Both the position numbers and the translations under genes were made by a program. A DNA stretch of 64,000 bases from Lacipirellula parvula (lineage in GTDB: Bacteria; Planctomycetota; Planctomycetia; Pirellulales; Lacipirellulaceae), in contig NZ_AP021861.1 of NCBI RefSeq assembly GCF_009177095.1, forward strand, positions 3,020,501-3,084,500. Reading direction: 5' to 3'. Of the stretch, positions 26,897 through 34,886 are shown one piece after another (the stretch's first letter is position 1; each line of letters begins with the position of its first letter). The notes beneath the pieces are model-generated. The model saw only the letters and a program-made list of their open reading frames with translations. It had not been told where the DNA came from and ran no database searches.

Positions 26897-27838
26897 TCAG
26901 CCCGTCAGCCCCTCGAACAGCGGCGTTGAGAGATACCGCTCGCCCAGGCTCGGCATGATCGCGACGATCCGCTTCCCCTTCCACTCGGGGCGGGCCGCCA
27001 GCTTGGCCGCGGCGCAGATGTTGGCGCCGCTCGAAATGCCGGCCATGATTCCCTCTTCCTTCGCCAGCCGTCGCGCCCATTGGAACGCTTCTTCGTTGCT
27101 GACGGTGATCGTCTCGTCGACGAGCGACGTGTCGAGGTTCTTCGGAATGAACCCGGCGCCGATGCCCTGAATCTTGTGCGGGCCCGGGTTGCCGCCCGAG
27201 ATCACCGGCGAATCGGCCGGCTCGACGGCGATCGCTTTGAAGTTCGGATTCTTCGACTTGATGAACCGGGCGACGCCGGTGAGCGTGCCGCCCGTGCCAA
27301 CGCCCGCGACGATCGCGTCGATGTTGTGTCCCGAGTCTTCCCAGATTTCAACGCCGGTCGTCTTCTCGTGAATCGCTGGGTTGGCGGGATTTTCGAACTG
27401 TTGCGGCATCCAGGCGTTCTTTTCTTCCGCGACGATCGCCGCGGCGCGGGCGATGGCGCCCTTCATCCCTTCGCTCGCCGGCGTGAGGACCAACTCGGCG
27501 CCGAGCGCCCGCAGCAGTGCGCGGCGTTCGACCGACATCGACTCAGGCATCGTCAGCGTCAGCCGCAGCCCCTTCGCCGCACACACAAACGCCAGGGCAA
27601 TGCCCGTGTTGCCGCTCGTCGGTTCGACGATGTGCGTGTCGGCCTTCACCTTGCCTTCGCGTTCGCCCGCTTCGATCATCGCGACGCCGATACGATCCTT
27701 CACGCTGTTGAGCGGGTTGAAGAATTCGCACTTGGCGAAGACGGTCGCCTGACCCGCGGGGATCAGGCGATTGATGCGGATCATCGGCGTATCGCCGATG
27801 GCGACGGTGACGTTGTCAAAGGTGCGATTGCGAGGCAT
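26897..27838 (-). CDS. cysK: Cysteine synthase A (O-acetylserine sulfhydrylase)
   Basis: CysK replaces the acetyl group of O-acetyl-L-serine with sulfide to make cysteine, using PLP. The 313-aa protein has Lys47 in NPLNSVKDR for the Schiff base, the substrate loop PTSGNTGIA, and the phosphate-binding [10 protein letters not shown]. The ending [15 protein letters not shown] is typical of CysK. I chose the ATG of MPRNRTFDN because the family begins here; the longer frame adds a non-conserved [13 protein letters not shown]. lipA lies downstream on the same strand. No regulator is adjacent. Confidence 0.95.
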   Translation of the reverse strand: MPRNRTFDNVTVAIGDTPMIRINRLIPAGQATVFAKCEFFNPLNSVKDRIGVAMIEAGEREGKVKADTHIVEPTSGNTGIALAFVCAAKGLRLTLTMPESMSVERRALLRALGAELVLTPASEGMKGAIARAAAIVAEEKNAWMPQQFENPANPAIHEKTTGVEIWEDSGHNIDAIVAGVGTGGTLTGVARFIKSKNPNFKAIAVEPADSPVISGGNPGPHKIQGIGAGFIPKNLDTSLVDETITVSNEEAFQWARRLAKEEGIMAGISSGANICAAAKLAARPEWKGKRIVAIMPSLGERYLSTPLFEGLTG

Positions 27839-28036
27839 CGGTTTATTCCATGTTTCAGGTCGGGCGAACGCCGCCAATCGGTCGTCGGCCCAAGACTCAA
27901 AGTGAAGTCAGACTGCCCCGTGCAGGCTCGTCGACAATATCTGCCAGTTCAGGCGCGACCGATTATCAACGTTCCCCGCCTCGCCGACAACCCCGGTCGC
28001 GCTCGATCCCCCTCCCTTGCAGGAGCAACCGAGCAC

Positions 28037-28053
28037 GCTCGCCAGTGGCGAGC
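28037..28053. repeat. Single REP-like hairpin with AGT loop
   Basis: GCTCGCC-AGT-GGCGAGC is a perfect 7-bp stem with a triloop in the 288-bp gap between cysK and the aminotransferase gene. It has no obvious partner arm here. The 3-nt loop and GC-rich stem follow the design of the other REP-like units. Confidence 0.65.
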
Positions 28054-28126
28054 GAGCGCAGGGCGGTAGTCTTGTGGAGCGAATGACTTAAAGTGCAAAA
28101 AAACGTACCCACCGCCGCCGTCAACT

Positions 28127-29251
28127 TCACCCAATCGCCCGCAACCCCCGCCGCAGCCGAGCGAGCCCCTCCACCAAAGCAACTTCGTCGCCCCCAAACC
28201 CAATCCGCAACGCCATCCCTTCGGCGGGATAAAAGAACTCCCCCGGCGCCACGACTACGCCAAACTCATCGATCAGCCGTTCCACCAGTTCCATCGGAGG
28301 CGTCTTCCCCAACCACTGCGGAAAGACAATGCAACTCTCGCCAATCGGCGCCGGCGACAGCAGCCCCTCGTCCGCCACGGCCCCGAGCCATGCCGCCATG
28401 ATCGACCGGACGCTCGTCAGCTTCTTACCCACGAGCGGTCGCCAGCGATCGAATTGATCGATCGCCCGCGATCCCAAAATCTCCGTCCAGGGACAGCCGA
28501 TGTTTTCGAGGTCGATCCAAGCATCGAGCGCATCGGGAATACGCCGCCGATCAACTGTCGCCCACCCGCAACGCAGCGAGCCGAGCCCATAGCACTTCGT
28601 CAGTCCGTTGATCGTGATGATCCGCTCGTCGATGTTGCCCATCGGCCAACCTGCCAGCGAGGAGAGATCAGCAAACGTTTCGTCGACGACCACGACGCCG
28701 GCTTGCGTCCGCGCGCCAACAGCCTCAGCCAATCGCCGCAGGTCAGCGGCGCTCAACAGATCGCCGCTCGGATTGTGCGGGTTCGTCAGCACCACCGCGG
28801 CCGTCGTTGGCGTGAGCCGACCGGAGACTTCATCGACGAACTGACGCCCGCCGCCGCGTGGCGCGAGCTCGACAGTCGCCCCGAGCCGTTTTGCCACGCT
28901 CAGCAGCGGTTCATAGATCGGCTGCTCAGCGATGAAGTGCTTCGGCCGGTCGCCCGCCAGCAGCAGTTGGAATACAAACCGAATCGCTCCCGACGATCCG
29001 CTCGTGAGCAAGATTTCGCGCTCCGGCGGAACCTGGTAGGCCGCGCGGATGCGATCTTTCAGTTCAACCAGCCCGAATTCGTTCGAACTTCGCGTCGCGG
29101 CCGCCACGAGCGCATCGCCTCGTTCGCTGATCTCCGTTTGCAACCAAGCCGTTGCCTCTGGTAAATGAAACGCCGACCCCGCGAGATTGATGACATCCCG
29201 CCGACCCTGCAACCGTTCCGTCAGCTCTTTCACCCACCGCAAGTAAAGCAT
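28127..29251 (-). CDS. Class I/II pyridoxal-phosphate aminotransferase
   Basis: This 374-aa fold-type I PLP enzyme is of the histidinol-phosphate aminotransferase / CobD-like group. Signatures are SGSSGAIRFVFQLLLA near residue 80, LTNPHNPSGDLL (Asn of the PLP-ring pocket), VVVDETFADLS (Asp binding the pyridine N) and INGLTKCYGLGSLRCGW with the PLP Lys and phosphate-binding Arg. The substrate cannot be fixed; neither a his nor a cob operon is nearby. I chose the ATG of MLYLRWVKEL. The longest frame starts 48 nt earlier, inside word-array element C, and would add a non-conserved leader. Confidence 0.88.
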   Translation of the reverse strand: MLYLRWVKELTERLQGRRDVINLAGSAFHLPEATAWLQTEISERGDALVAAATRSSNEFGLVELKDRIRAAYQVPPEREILLTSGSSGAIRFVFQLLLAGDRPKHFIAEQPIYEPLLSVAKRLGATVELAPRGGGRQFVDEVSGRLTPTTAAVVLTNPHNPSGDLLSAADLRRLAEAVGARTQAGVVVVDETFADLSSLAGWPMGNIDERIITINGLTKCYGLGSLRCGWATVDRRRIPDALDAWIDLENIGCPWTEILGSRAIDQFDRWRPLVGKKLTSVRSIMAAWLGAVADEGLLSPAPIGESCIVFPQWLGKTPPMELVERLIDEFGVVVAPGEFFYPAEGMALRIGFGGDEVALVEGLARLRRGLRAIG

Positions 29252-29282
29252 TGGCGCTCTGCAGAACTTCGAAGGAAGAGAG

Positions 29283-29402
29283 TTAACCACGAAACGCACG
29301 AAAGTAACGGAAGAAAGGCAAAGAACGAGGAGCTTGTTCTCAACTCCGCTTATTCCTCTCCCCCTTTCTTCTTTCGTGTCATTTAGTGTGTTTCGTGGTT
29401 AA
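29283..29402. repeat. Inverted word-array element C (CACGAAA words)
   Basis: The left arm TTAACCACGAAACGCACGAA, continuing AGTAACGGAAGAAAG (29283-29317), is inverted to the right arm at 29365-29402, which ends TTAGTGTGTTTCGTGGTTAA. The arms are made of 8-10 nt words (CACGAAA / TTTCGTG) around a pyrimidine-rich 45-nt centre. The termini AACC and GGTT are the same as in elements A and D. Confidence 0.9.
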
Positions 29403-29440
29403 AAAAGCATTTGCATTAGCAGCAAGGCAAGACAACAAGC

Positions 29441-30367
29441 TCACTTCTCTTGCAGATGCTCGTCAAACCAATCCGCCAGCGTCTCCAAGTCCTTCGGCAA
29501 GTCGGGCCAGCCATGCCCCGCCCCCGGCTTCGTGACTAGCTTCGCTTCGACGCCAGCCTTCTCCAGCGCCGCCACCATGATCTCGGCCTGCTGAATCGGC
29601 ACCAGCTCGTCGGCGTCGCCATGAATGATCAACGTCGGCGGATCATCATTCGATACTTGATTCACCGGCGAAATCGCTTTGCCGATTTCTTGCAACTTCG
29701 CTTCGTCGGTAATCTCGACGAACCGCTTCGTGTCGTTGTCCATCTCTTCAAAATCAAACGGCGCCCGGAACCCCTTCAAGATGCCGCGGCCCAGCGCATC
29801 TTCACCCGGCTTGCCGTAATTAAAAAAATCGGTCGGCGGAAAGAAGCACGCCACCGCGGCCACGCGGCTGCTCTCGCGATCGACTTCATCCTTAGCGTTC
29901 GGATCGCCTGCAACGCCCGCCGTCCCCTGCATCAGCGACAAATGTCCGCCCGCCGAAGCCCCCATGATGCCGAGCCGCTCAGGATCGACGCCATACTCAG
30001 CCGCATGATGTCGGATGTAGCGCACCGCGCGGTGCATGTCGCCCAGGATCTCGGTAATGTTGAACTTCGGCTGGCTGCCGTGAACGACCGCGAAGACCGT
30101 GTAGCCACGATCCAGAAACGGCTTCATGAATCCTTCGTTGATCACCGCGTGGTCTGAGTACCACCCGCCGCTGACGACGAAGATTAGCCCGACGCCATTC
30201 GGCTTCGCCGGCTTGAAGACGTCCATCGTCAGCGCCGTCCCGAATTTCCGGCCATAGATCACGTCTTCCGTCCGCTGAAACGCCGGCGGCTCGTCGGCCC
30301 GCAGCGTGGGAGCGAACATTGCCAGTAAGCAGAGCAGTAATGCCATGCGGCAATTGGTGGACCCCAT
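29441..30367 (-). CDS. Secreted alpha/beta hydrolase
   Basis: This 308-aa secreted hydrolase has a signal peptide (MGSTNCRMALLLCLLAMFAP, cleavage near LRA-DEP). The fold elements are the VSGGWYSDH oxyanion region, nucleophile Ser138 in GASAGGHL, Asp in HGDADELVP and His in GAGHGWPD, giving a complete triad. It resembles the esterase/dipeptidyl-peptidase-like BD-FAE group; the substrate is unknown, possibly an ester on polysaccharide. GAGGAGG lies 8 nt before the chosen ATG, which is why I prefer it to the ATG 21 nt earlier, inside which that RBS would be buried. Word-array A2 begins 38 nt upstream of the start. Confidence 0.9.
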   Translation of the reverse strand: MGSTNCRMALLLCLLAMFAPTLRADEPPAFQRTEDVIYGRKFGTALTMDVFKPAKPNGVGLIFVVSGGWYSDHAVINEGFMKPFLDRGYTVFAVVHGSQPKFNITEILGDMHRAVRYIRHHAAEYGVDPERLGIMGASAGGHLSLMQGTAGVAGDPNAKDEVDRESSRVAAVACFFPPTDFFNYGKPGEDALGRGILKGFRAPFDFEEMDNDTKRFVEITDEAKLQEIGKAISPVNQVSNDDPPTLIIHGDADELVPIQQAEIMVAALEKAGVEAKLVTKPGAGHGWPDLPKDLETLADWFDEHLQEK

Positions 30368-30404
30368 CGCGCTAGCCTCCTCGACCATAGAATTGAGAAG
30401 AAAA

Positions 30405-30632
30405 GAATTGAACCGCCAAGGACGCCAAGAGCGCCAAGAAGGAACAGAATACAGATTTCCCGCTAATGACGCGAATCGGCGGTAATGCCAATTGGCTGCA
30501 GTAGCGTCCGGAGATTCACTGCAGCACCGCTGATGAAAGAGGGTATTTATGATTTGTTGTCAGCGCATATTAGCGGTTTCAACGTTCCCCGTATTCCCTT
30601 GGCGCTCTTGGCGTCCTTGGCGGTTCAATTCG
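30405..30632. repeat. Nested inverted word-array element A2
   Basis: The outer left arm (30405-30443) carries AACCGCCAAGGACGCCAAG and AGCGCCAAG. The outer right arm (30598-30632) reads CTTGGCGCT, CTTGGCGTC, CTTGGCGGT. Beyond the words, the flanks GAATTG and CAATTC also match in inverse orientation. An inner inverted pair, CCGCTAATGACGCGAAT (about 30460) against GCGCATATTAGCGG (30563-30576), is nested inside. It fills most of the 320-bp gap between the divergent hydrolase and zinc-ribbon genes, where both promoters must lie. Confidence 0.9.
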
Positions 30633-30687
30633 AAAATATTCCAATAGAGAGAAGAGTCCAACCTTCCGAGCAAGCAGCACCGAATCG

Positions 30688-30975
30688 ATGCCGAACATCC
30701 GTGAAACCTGGCAAGATCCCGATGAAGATTGGGATGACGAAGACGACGACTTCGAAGAGCACGACGAGGACGACCAGGAAGAGCCGACCGTCACCTGCCC
30801 GTACTGCCGCGCCGAGGTGTGGGAAGAAGCGTCGCAATGCCCCAAGTGCGGCGAGTATCTCTCGCTCGAAGATGGGCGAGCCCGCCACCAGTGGCAACCG
30901 CGGTGGATCGTCCTCACCGCGGCGCTGCTGCTTGGCCTGATTCTGCTCGGATACCTTTCGAGCCTTGGCGGCTAG
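30688..30975 (+). CDS. Small membrane protein with acidic tail and zinc ribbon
   Basis: This 95-aa protein has three clear parts: a very acidic N-terminus (Asp/Glu in most of residues 9-32), a zinc ribbon C37-x2-C40 and C51-x2-C54 (CPYC, CPKCGEY), and a C-terminal transmembrane helix (about 73-93, IVLTAALLLGLILLGYL). The layout suggests a tail-anchored cytoplasmic metal-binding protein. Function is unknown. Its stop codon overlaps that of the convergent DUF502 gene at a shared CTAG. No strong RBS precedes the ATG, but the motif content makes the frame convincing. Confidence 0.85.
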   Translation: MPNIRETWQDPDEDWDDEDDDFEEHDEDDQEEPTVTCPYCRAEVWEEASQCPKCGEYLSLEDGRARHQWQPRWIVLTAALLLGLILLGYLSSLGG

Positions 30976-31613
30976 CGGGCCGCCGTTAAAAACTGCGGCG
31001 CCGACATCCCCATCGACACGTACATGCTCATGAACGCGTCGACGCTCAGGTTCGCCGGCTTCACCGACGCCGCGGGGACGAAGATGAGACTACCCCCCAT
31101 CGGCACCGGCGCCGAAGGAATGAGGACGGCATGGTACTCCATCTCGCCAATGCGAAACCGCTCCGGCGTCGGTAGCAGGGCGAGAAACATCGCCCCCGAG
31201 TCACCGCCAAAGGTGCAGAACACGACGCTCATCCCTTTGAGGTCGCTGTTCTCCTTATCCATCATTCCCATCATCTGTCGCACGGTGCCGTAAACGCCGC
31301 CGAGCATCGGCAGCTTCCGCCCGATGCGGTCGAGGTTCCCCTGGACGAACCGCTTGGCGCCGAATTCTACGAGCACGCCAAGCCCGAAGATCAACGCCAA
31401 CACAAATCCCCACCCGACCGTGTAAGCAATCCACGGCGCCGTGGTCGGAGAAACGACAAAACCCATCTGGGCCAGCAGCCCGCCGAGCAAGGTCCGCGGG
31501 CCAAGGAGCCCAGTAACCGTCTGAGCCACCCAACCGACCACCGCCACGGTGATCACCAGCGGCAACACCGTCACCACGCCGGCCAGAAAACACTTCACAA
31601 TCTTGCGGATCAT
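30972..31613 (-). CDS. DUF502 family membrane protein
   Basis: This 213-aa protein belongs to DUF502: an N-terminal hydrophobic helix in IRKIVKCFLAGVVTVLPLVI, a second helix around residues 60-85 (IAYTVGWGFVLALIFGLGVLV), then a soluble C-terminal domain with GVYGTVRQMMGMM, VVFCTFGGDSGAMFLAL, and the PSAPVPMGGSLIFVPA motif typical of the family. The function is unknown in bacteria; a plant homologue acts in light or trafficking responses, which does not transfer. REP-like pair E2 lies about 90 nt upstream of its start. Confidence 0.93.
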   Translation of the reverse strand: MIRKIVKCFLAGVVTVLPLVITVAVVGWVAQTVTGLLGPRTLLGGLLAQMGFVVSPTTAPWIAYTVGWGFVLALIFGLGVLVEFGAKRFVQGNLDRIGRKLPMLGGVYGTVRQMMGMMDKENSDLKGMSVVFCTFGGDSGAMFLALLPTPERFRIGEMEYHAVLIPSAPVPMGGSLIFVPAASVKPANLSVDAFMSMYVSMGMSAPQFLTAAR

Positions 31614-32007
31614 CGTGCGGAGGCTCCGAGGAAATTGAAAACGCCGCGAGCGTTATAACAATTTCCTTTCGTCCCGCCGCCCCGAATATTTCCATCGTGG
31701 GCGCCCCTCGTTCCCACGCTCCGCGTGGGAACGTCGCCTCCGCCGCTCCGCGGCAGTCAAGTTGGCGTCTGTCTCAAAATCTCTCGGCTGCGGCCGCGCG
31801 ACGCAGAGCGTCGGCCCTTACATTCCCACGCAGAGCGTGGGAACGAGACGCTGCCTCGCAAAATCAGGCCGTACTTTCAGGCCAAAAACGCCCAATCAGT
31901 CCAACCGAACCAAGGCCTACAGTCAGCGACGCCCCGGCGCGTGTATATTACCGAGCAGCATCCCACGGCAAGGTGCGTACCCCGTCTCCCCGTTCCAGGA
32001 GCCCAAC
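31614..32007. other. Divergent intergenic region with REP-like pair E2
   Basis: This 394-bp gap is between the leftward DUF502 gene and the rightward SpoIIAA-like gene. It is dominated by the E2 element. Open frames across it read the hairpins and end inside genes in other frames, so I do not believe them. No promoter is confidently visible. A C-rich run follows near 31975-31999, just before the AGGAG of the next gene. Confidence 0.6.
31706..31847. repeat. REP-like inverted pair E2 (TTCCCACGC hairpins)
   Basis: The left arm CTCGTTCCCACGC-TCC-GCGT (to GGGAACG at 31733) and the right arm TTCCCACGC-AGA-GCGTGGGAA with CGAG (31822-31847) are 9-bp hairpins in inverted orientation. Subsidiary hairpins lie between (CCGC-TCC-GCGG; GACGC-AGA-GCGTC). 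Compared with E1 the arms are nearly identical while the middle has diverged. Confidence 0.92.
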
Positions 32008-32370
32008 ATGGTCGAAGCAATCCCCACCGGGCACGAACAGGTCCTCGGCTTCAAGATGAGCGGCAAGCTCCACGACGGGGACTACAAGTTCTTCGTCCCG
32101 CAGGTCGAAGCTGCCGTCGCTCAGTTCGGCAAGGTCCGCATGCTCGCTCAGTTCCACGACTTCCATGGCTGGGACTTGCACGCGCTGTGGGACGACATCA
32201 AGTTTTCCACCAAGGAATGCACCCACATCGAGCGGATCGCCCTCGTCGGCGAAAAGACGTGGGAGAAGTACATGGCGAAGGTTTGCAAACCGTTTACCTT
32301 GGCCAAGATCGAATACTTCGACGCCGCCGACATCGAGAAGGCAAAGGCCTGGCTCGCCGAAGGCGTTTGA
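32008..32370 (+). CDS. SpoIIAA-like (STAS superfamily) protein
   Basis: This 120-aa protein matches the SpoIIAA-like group (PF11964): GFKMSGKLHDGDYKFFVPQV at the start, MLAQFHDFHGWDLHALWDDI in the middle, and ERIALVGEKTWEKYMAKVCKPF before a C-terminal IEYFDAADIEKAKAWL. It is a single cytoplasmic STAS-like domain with no kinase or phosphatase partner nearby; members of this branch are thought to bind small or lipid ligands rather than act as anti-sigma antagonists. AGGAG sits 6 nt before the ATG, which fixes the start; longer in-frame readings pass through REP element E2. Confidence 0.92.
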   Translation: MVEAIPTGHEQVLGFKMSGKLHDGDYKFFVPQVEAAVAQFGKVRMLAQFHDFHGWDLHALWDDIKFSTKECTHIERIALVGEKTWEKYMAKVCKPFTLAKIEYFDAADIEKAKAWLAEGV

Positions 32371-32451
32371 CGTAAGCTGCCGCCCAATCTCACCATCAAT
32401 CGGCATGGTCGGATCACCGGCCGTGAGCTAACGAGTCACCGCAGAAACGAT

Positions 32452-32661
32452 ATGAGCAAAGAAAACCACGGCAACCACCACGGGCACCACGATCACGGCC
32501 ATGTCCAGCATCCGAAGAGCCGCGGCCTTCACAAAGATTGGCGGGCCTGGACCGTGGTCGTCCTGATGCTCGCCGCGATGGCGGGTTACATTCTGTCGGT
32601 CGACGAATCGGTCGAACCGGGCGAGCCCGATCAACAGCAAGTTCCCGCCGCCGCCGAGTAG
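32452..32661 (+). CDS. His-rich small single-pass membrane protein
   Basis: This 69-aa protein has eight His residues in its first 20 positions (HGNHHGHHDHGHVQH), a transmembrane helix at about 33-50 (TVVVLMLAAMAGYILSV) and a short acidic C-terminal tail. The His cluster looks able to bind Zn, Ni or Cu, which is inference. It follows the SpoIIAA-like gene by 81 nt on the same strand and could be cotranscribed. No metal transporter is adjacent. Codon use is ordinary, and REP-like pair F2 starts 6 nt after its stop. Confidence 0.78.
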   Translation: MSKENHGNHHGHHDHGHVQHPKSRGLHKDWRAWTVVVLMLAAMAGYILSVDESVEPGEPDQQQVPAAAE

Positions 32662-32666
32662 CGGAT

Positions 32667-32757
32667 TTGTGGGAGGGGTCTCCGACCCCGATGCCGCGCA
32701 GGCTGCCGCTTCAAATTGTGGTGGTAAGCGAAATCGGCGTCGGAGACGCCTCCCACA
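32667..32757. repeat. REP-like inverted pair F2
   Basis: The left arm GTGGGA + GGGGTC-TCC-GACCCC and the right arm GGCGTC-GGA-GACGCC + TCCCAC are identical in core to F1. It fills the convergent gap between the His-rich gene and the 344-aa secreted protein gene, consistent with use as a terminator. Confidence 0.9.
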
Positions 32758-32783
32758 TGTTAATTTCCTCAGTCGCTCGCGGC

Positions 32784-33818
32784 TTAGCGGAACATCTCGT
32801 TGAATTTTCCAAACGCCGTGCGCGATTGGCTGTTCCGGTTCCGTCCGGCAACGCCCTCGTTGCCACGGCGGGTAAGATTCTGAATCGTCTGCCCGCGCGG
32901 CGGAATGACGTACAGCTCGGGATCGTCGACCACCCACGGCGTCGACCACGTCTTCCCGTCGTCCATGTTGGCGACGTTGAAGAAGAAGTTGTTGAACTCC
33001 AGGCATTTGTTGCCGTACGGGAAGCTCGAGTAGAGGTGATCTTCTTCGGTGAGGTTGCCCACGCCCGGCCGCGCGTACTGGTGAACTTGCCCGTCGGGCG
33101 TAAACGCGAGGCCGAAGGTCCACCAGCCTGGTTCGTCGATCACGGGACCAGGAACATCCTGCCCGTTGGGACGAGCGCGAACGGTCAGCTGAGCGAAGTC
33201 CCGCTCATACTTCGCCGTCGTTTCGCTGCGGAACATGATGAACATGCCTGGCCAGTAGGGTTCGGTCTTGCCGTCAGGCGTTCTACCGCTGACGTCGGCG
33301 CGAACGCCAAACGACGCCCCGCTGCGATTCTCCCAACGCTTGAAGTCGGGCAAGTAAACGCGGACGACGCAACTCGGACTCCAACTCACCGGAATCGGCC
33401 GGCCGAGCCGCGACTCGACGCTCATCAGCAGGTCGTCCTGCATCTGCTCGCCGCTATAGCTGCGCGGGACGCCGGAGTTCTTCGTCGCCAGGAACAGCGA
33501 GCCTTTGCTGCCGGGCAGCCCGCCTGGCGGCGTTGCGATGCGGCGGATCACGTCTGGCTGTCCACGCTTGGCGCCCTCGTACCAGCGGCCATTCACCGAG
33601 CGGCCGCCCGGCGGCCGTTGCTCGCCATCTTGCTCGTGGCTCGCCTTGGCGCCATTCATGACGTACCGCCAATCGGACGCTTCGAAGTTGTCGCCGCACT
33701 GGACGACCTTCACGCCCGTGCCAGGAACAAACGGCTGATCCGCAGCTCGTAAGGAACTGCCAGCCAGCAGCGAGAGCGTCAGGGCGAACGTCGTGAAACA
33801 GAGCGGAGCAATGCGCAT
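32784..33818 (-). CDS. Secreted protein of unknown function, 344 aa
   Basis: A signal peptide is clear (MRIAPLCFTTFALTLSLLAG, cleavage after LRA). The mature protein begins ADQPFVPGTGVKVVQCGDNFEA and is rich in aromatic beta-strand segments (DWRYVMNG; WWTFGLAFTPDGQVHQYARPG; FNNFFFNVANMDDGKTWSTPW), which suggests a concanavalin-like lectin/glucanase jelly roll; that is inference. It ends in a low-complexity Asn/Arg/Ser tail. AAGGA lies 7 nt before the chosen ATG. I know it only as a planctomycete-type secreted hypothetical. Confidence 0.83.
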   Translation of the reverse strand: MRIAPLCFTTFALTLSLLAGSSLRAADQPFVPGTGVKVVQCGDNFEASDWRYVMNGAKASHEQDGEQRPPGGRSVNGRWYEGAKRGQPDVIRRIATPPGGLPGSKGSLFLATKNSGVPRSYSGEQMQDDLLMSVESRLGRPIPVSWSPSCVVRVYLPDFKRWENRSGASFGVRADVSGRTPDGKTEPYWPGMFIMFRSETTAKYERDFAQLTVRARPNGQDVPGPVIDEPGWWTFGLAFTPDGQVHQYARPGVGNLTEEDHLYSSFPYGNKCLEFNNFFFNVANMDDGKTWSTPWVVDDPELYVIPPRGQTIQNLTRRGNEGVAGRNRNSQSRTAFGKFNEMFR

Positions 33819-33970
33819 AGGACATCCTTGTCGCGTCAGCACGAGGCGCGAGTCTGACGGCGCAGCGGTGCGCCATCCCTTCCGTTATCGGCAGATCTTC
33901 CGCGAGAGTTAAAACCTACCCAGCCGGAAGAGTCGCCAGCAGCGGTGCTAGCTGCGTGTCGGTGGGTTTT

Positions 33971-34062
33971 CTGTGGGAGGCGTCTCCGACGCCGAGACAG
34001 CGCCCCACGCCAAGCTGCCTCGGCCCACAATCCGGCTTCGGGATCAGAGATCCCTCCCACAT
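33971..34062. repeat. REP-like inverted pair F3, compensatory variant
   Basis: The left arm is GTGGGA + GGCGTC-TCC-GACGCC, and the right arm is GGGATC-AGA-GATCCC + TCCCAC. Compared with F1 and F2 both stems carry different base pairs, changed on both sides so that all six pairs remain. The flanking GTGGGA/TCCCAC is unchanged. It lies between a leftward gene start and a leftward gene end. Confidence 0.9.
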
Positions 34063-34072
34063 CCCGAGGTCG

Positions 34073-34489
34073 TCACCGGTCGCCGGCGCCCAATCCCTCG
34101 CGAATCCGATCATCAATCACCCGCAGCATCAGCGGATGGAGCCCCAGCGGCGGCGTCACCACATGCGTCACGCCTGCGCCGACAAACGGCTCAGCCGCCT
34201 CGGCCGCCAACTGCGGAATGTCCTGATGCCAGTGGCGGCCCGGCGCCAGAAAGTAGGGAAAGATGACGACATGCTTGGCCCCTTGCTCAACGCACCGGGC
34301 AAACGCCATGGCAATCGACGGCTCCGCCAACTCCATGTGAGCCGGCTCAACAATCGCCCACCCTGAGTGCTGCCGGTAAGCCTCTGCCACTTCCAGCAGC
34401 AACTCATTGCTCTCCGCACGCCGCGACCCGTGATCGACAATGATCAACCCAGTCGCCGCAGGGCAGGGGAGTGGATGCGACTCAGGCAT
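34073..34489 (-). CDS. CbiX-like sirohydrochlorin chelatase family protein
   Basis: This 138-aa single-domain protein is of the CbiX(short)/SirB type, which inserts Co2+ or Fe2+ into sirohydrochlorin. It has the metal-site motif VDHGSRRAESNE (His20) and the second His pair in GRHWHQDIP (His86, His88), with VVIFPYFLAPG before it. Short single-domain versions dimerise to complete the active site. No cobalamin or siroheme genes are adjacent, so the in vivo metal is open. The Pro-rich N-terminal MPESHPLPCP may be non-conserved leader. Confidence 0.9.
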   Translation of the reverse strand: MPESHPLPCPAATGLIIVDHGSRRAESNELLLEVAEAYRQHSGWAIVEPAHMELAEPSIAMAFARCVEQGAKHVVIFPYFLAPGRHWHQDIPQLAAEAAEPFVGAGVTHVVTPPLGLHPLMLRVIDDRIREGLGAGDR

Positions 34490-34500
34490 GGGGCGATATT

Positions 34501-34540
34501 TTCCCTCTCCCTTGGAGGGAGAGGTTAGGTGAGGGATTCA
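34501..34540. repeat. Single arm of purine/pyrimidine-rich repeat H3
   Basis: CCCTCTCCCTTGGAGGGAGA followed by GGTTAGGTGAGGG is one arm of a family found as full inverted pairs at 38330-38425 and 58544-58640. No second arm is seen nearby. Confidence 0.7.
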
Positions 34541-34575
34541 AAAGTGTTGCTTAACAAACAGACGAGCCCAATTCT

Positions 34576-34725
34576 AACCGCCAAGGACGCCCAGAGCGCC
34601 CAGGGGAACCAAGAGCCAATACCGAAACCGCCGATGAACGCCAGTAGGCACCATCGGCGGTTCCAAAATTCCTTCCCCGCATTTCCTTGGCGCACTTGGC
34701 GCACTTGGCGTCCTTGGGGGTTAAG
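34576..34725. repeat. Nested inverted word-array element A3
   Basis: The outer left arm TAACCGCCAAGGACGCC (34576 onward) is inverted to an outer right arm with four 9-nt words, CTTGGCGCA, CTTGGCGCA, CTTGGCGTC, CTTGGGGGT, ending TAA. A1 and A2 have three words, so word number varies. The inner pair AACCGCCGATGAACGCC (34626-34642) and ACCATCGGCGGTTCC (34650-34664) is almost adjacent. The element occupies the middle of a 397-bp gap upstream of the GNAT gene; nothing else is recognised in that gap apart from arm H3. Confidence 0.92.
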
Positions 34726-34886
34726 TCTTAAAAACTCCCCAGTTTCCCGCCCAGACTGCAAAAAGCTGGCCCGCGCCAAAGCCTGTGGTATCCTTGGGGA
34801 ACCGGGAGGGCTGTTCTATCCAAGCACCCGCCCGATATCGGCCCCACCAGATTCCTGGCGCCACCCGCACAGCCCGCTGGCCAGGT

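Noticed and set aside
1138-34725. Possible CRISPR arrays, because of short repeated words
   Set aside because: The words are 8-11 nt, degenerate, directly adjacent without spacers of constant length, and arranged as inverted arms. No cas genes are present.
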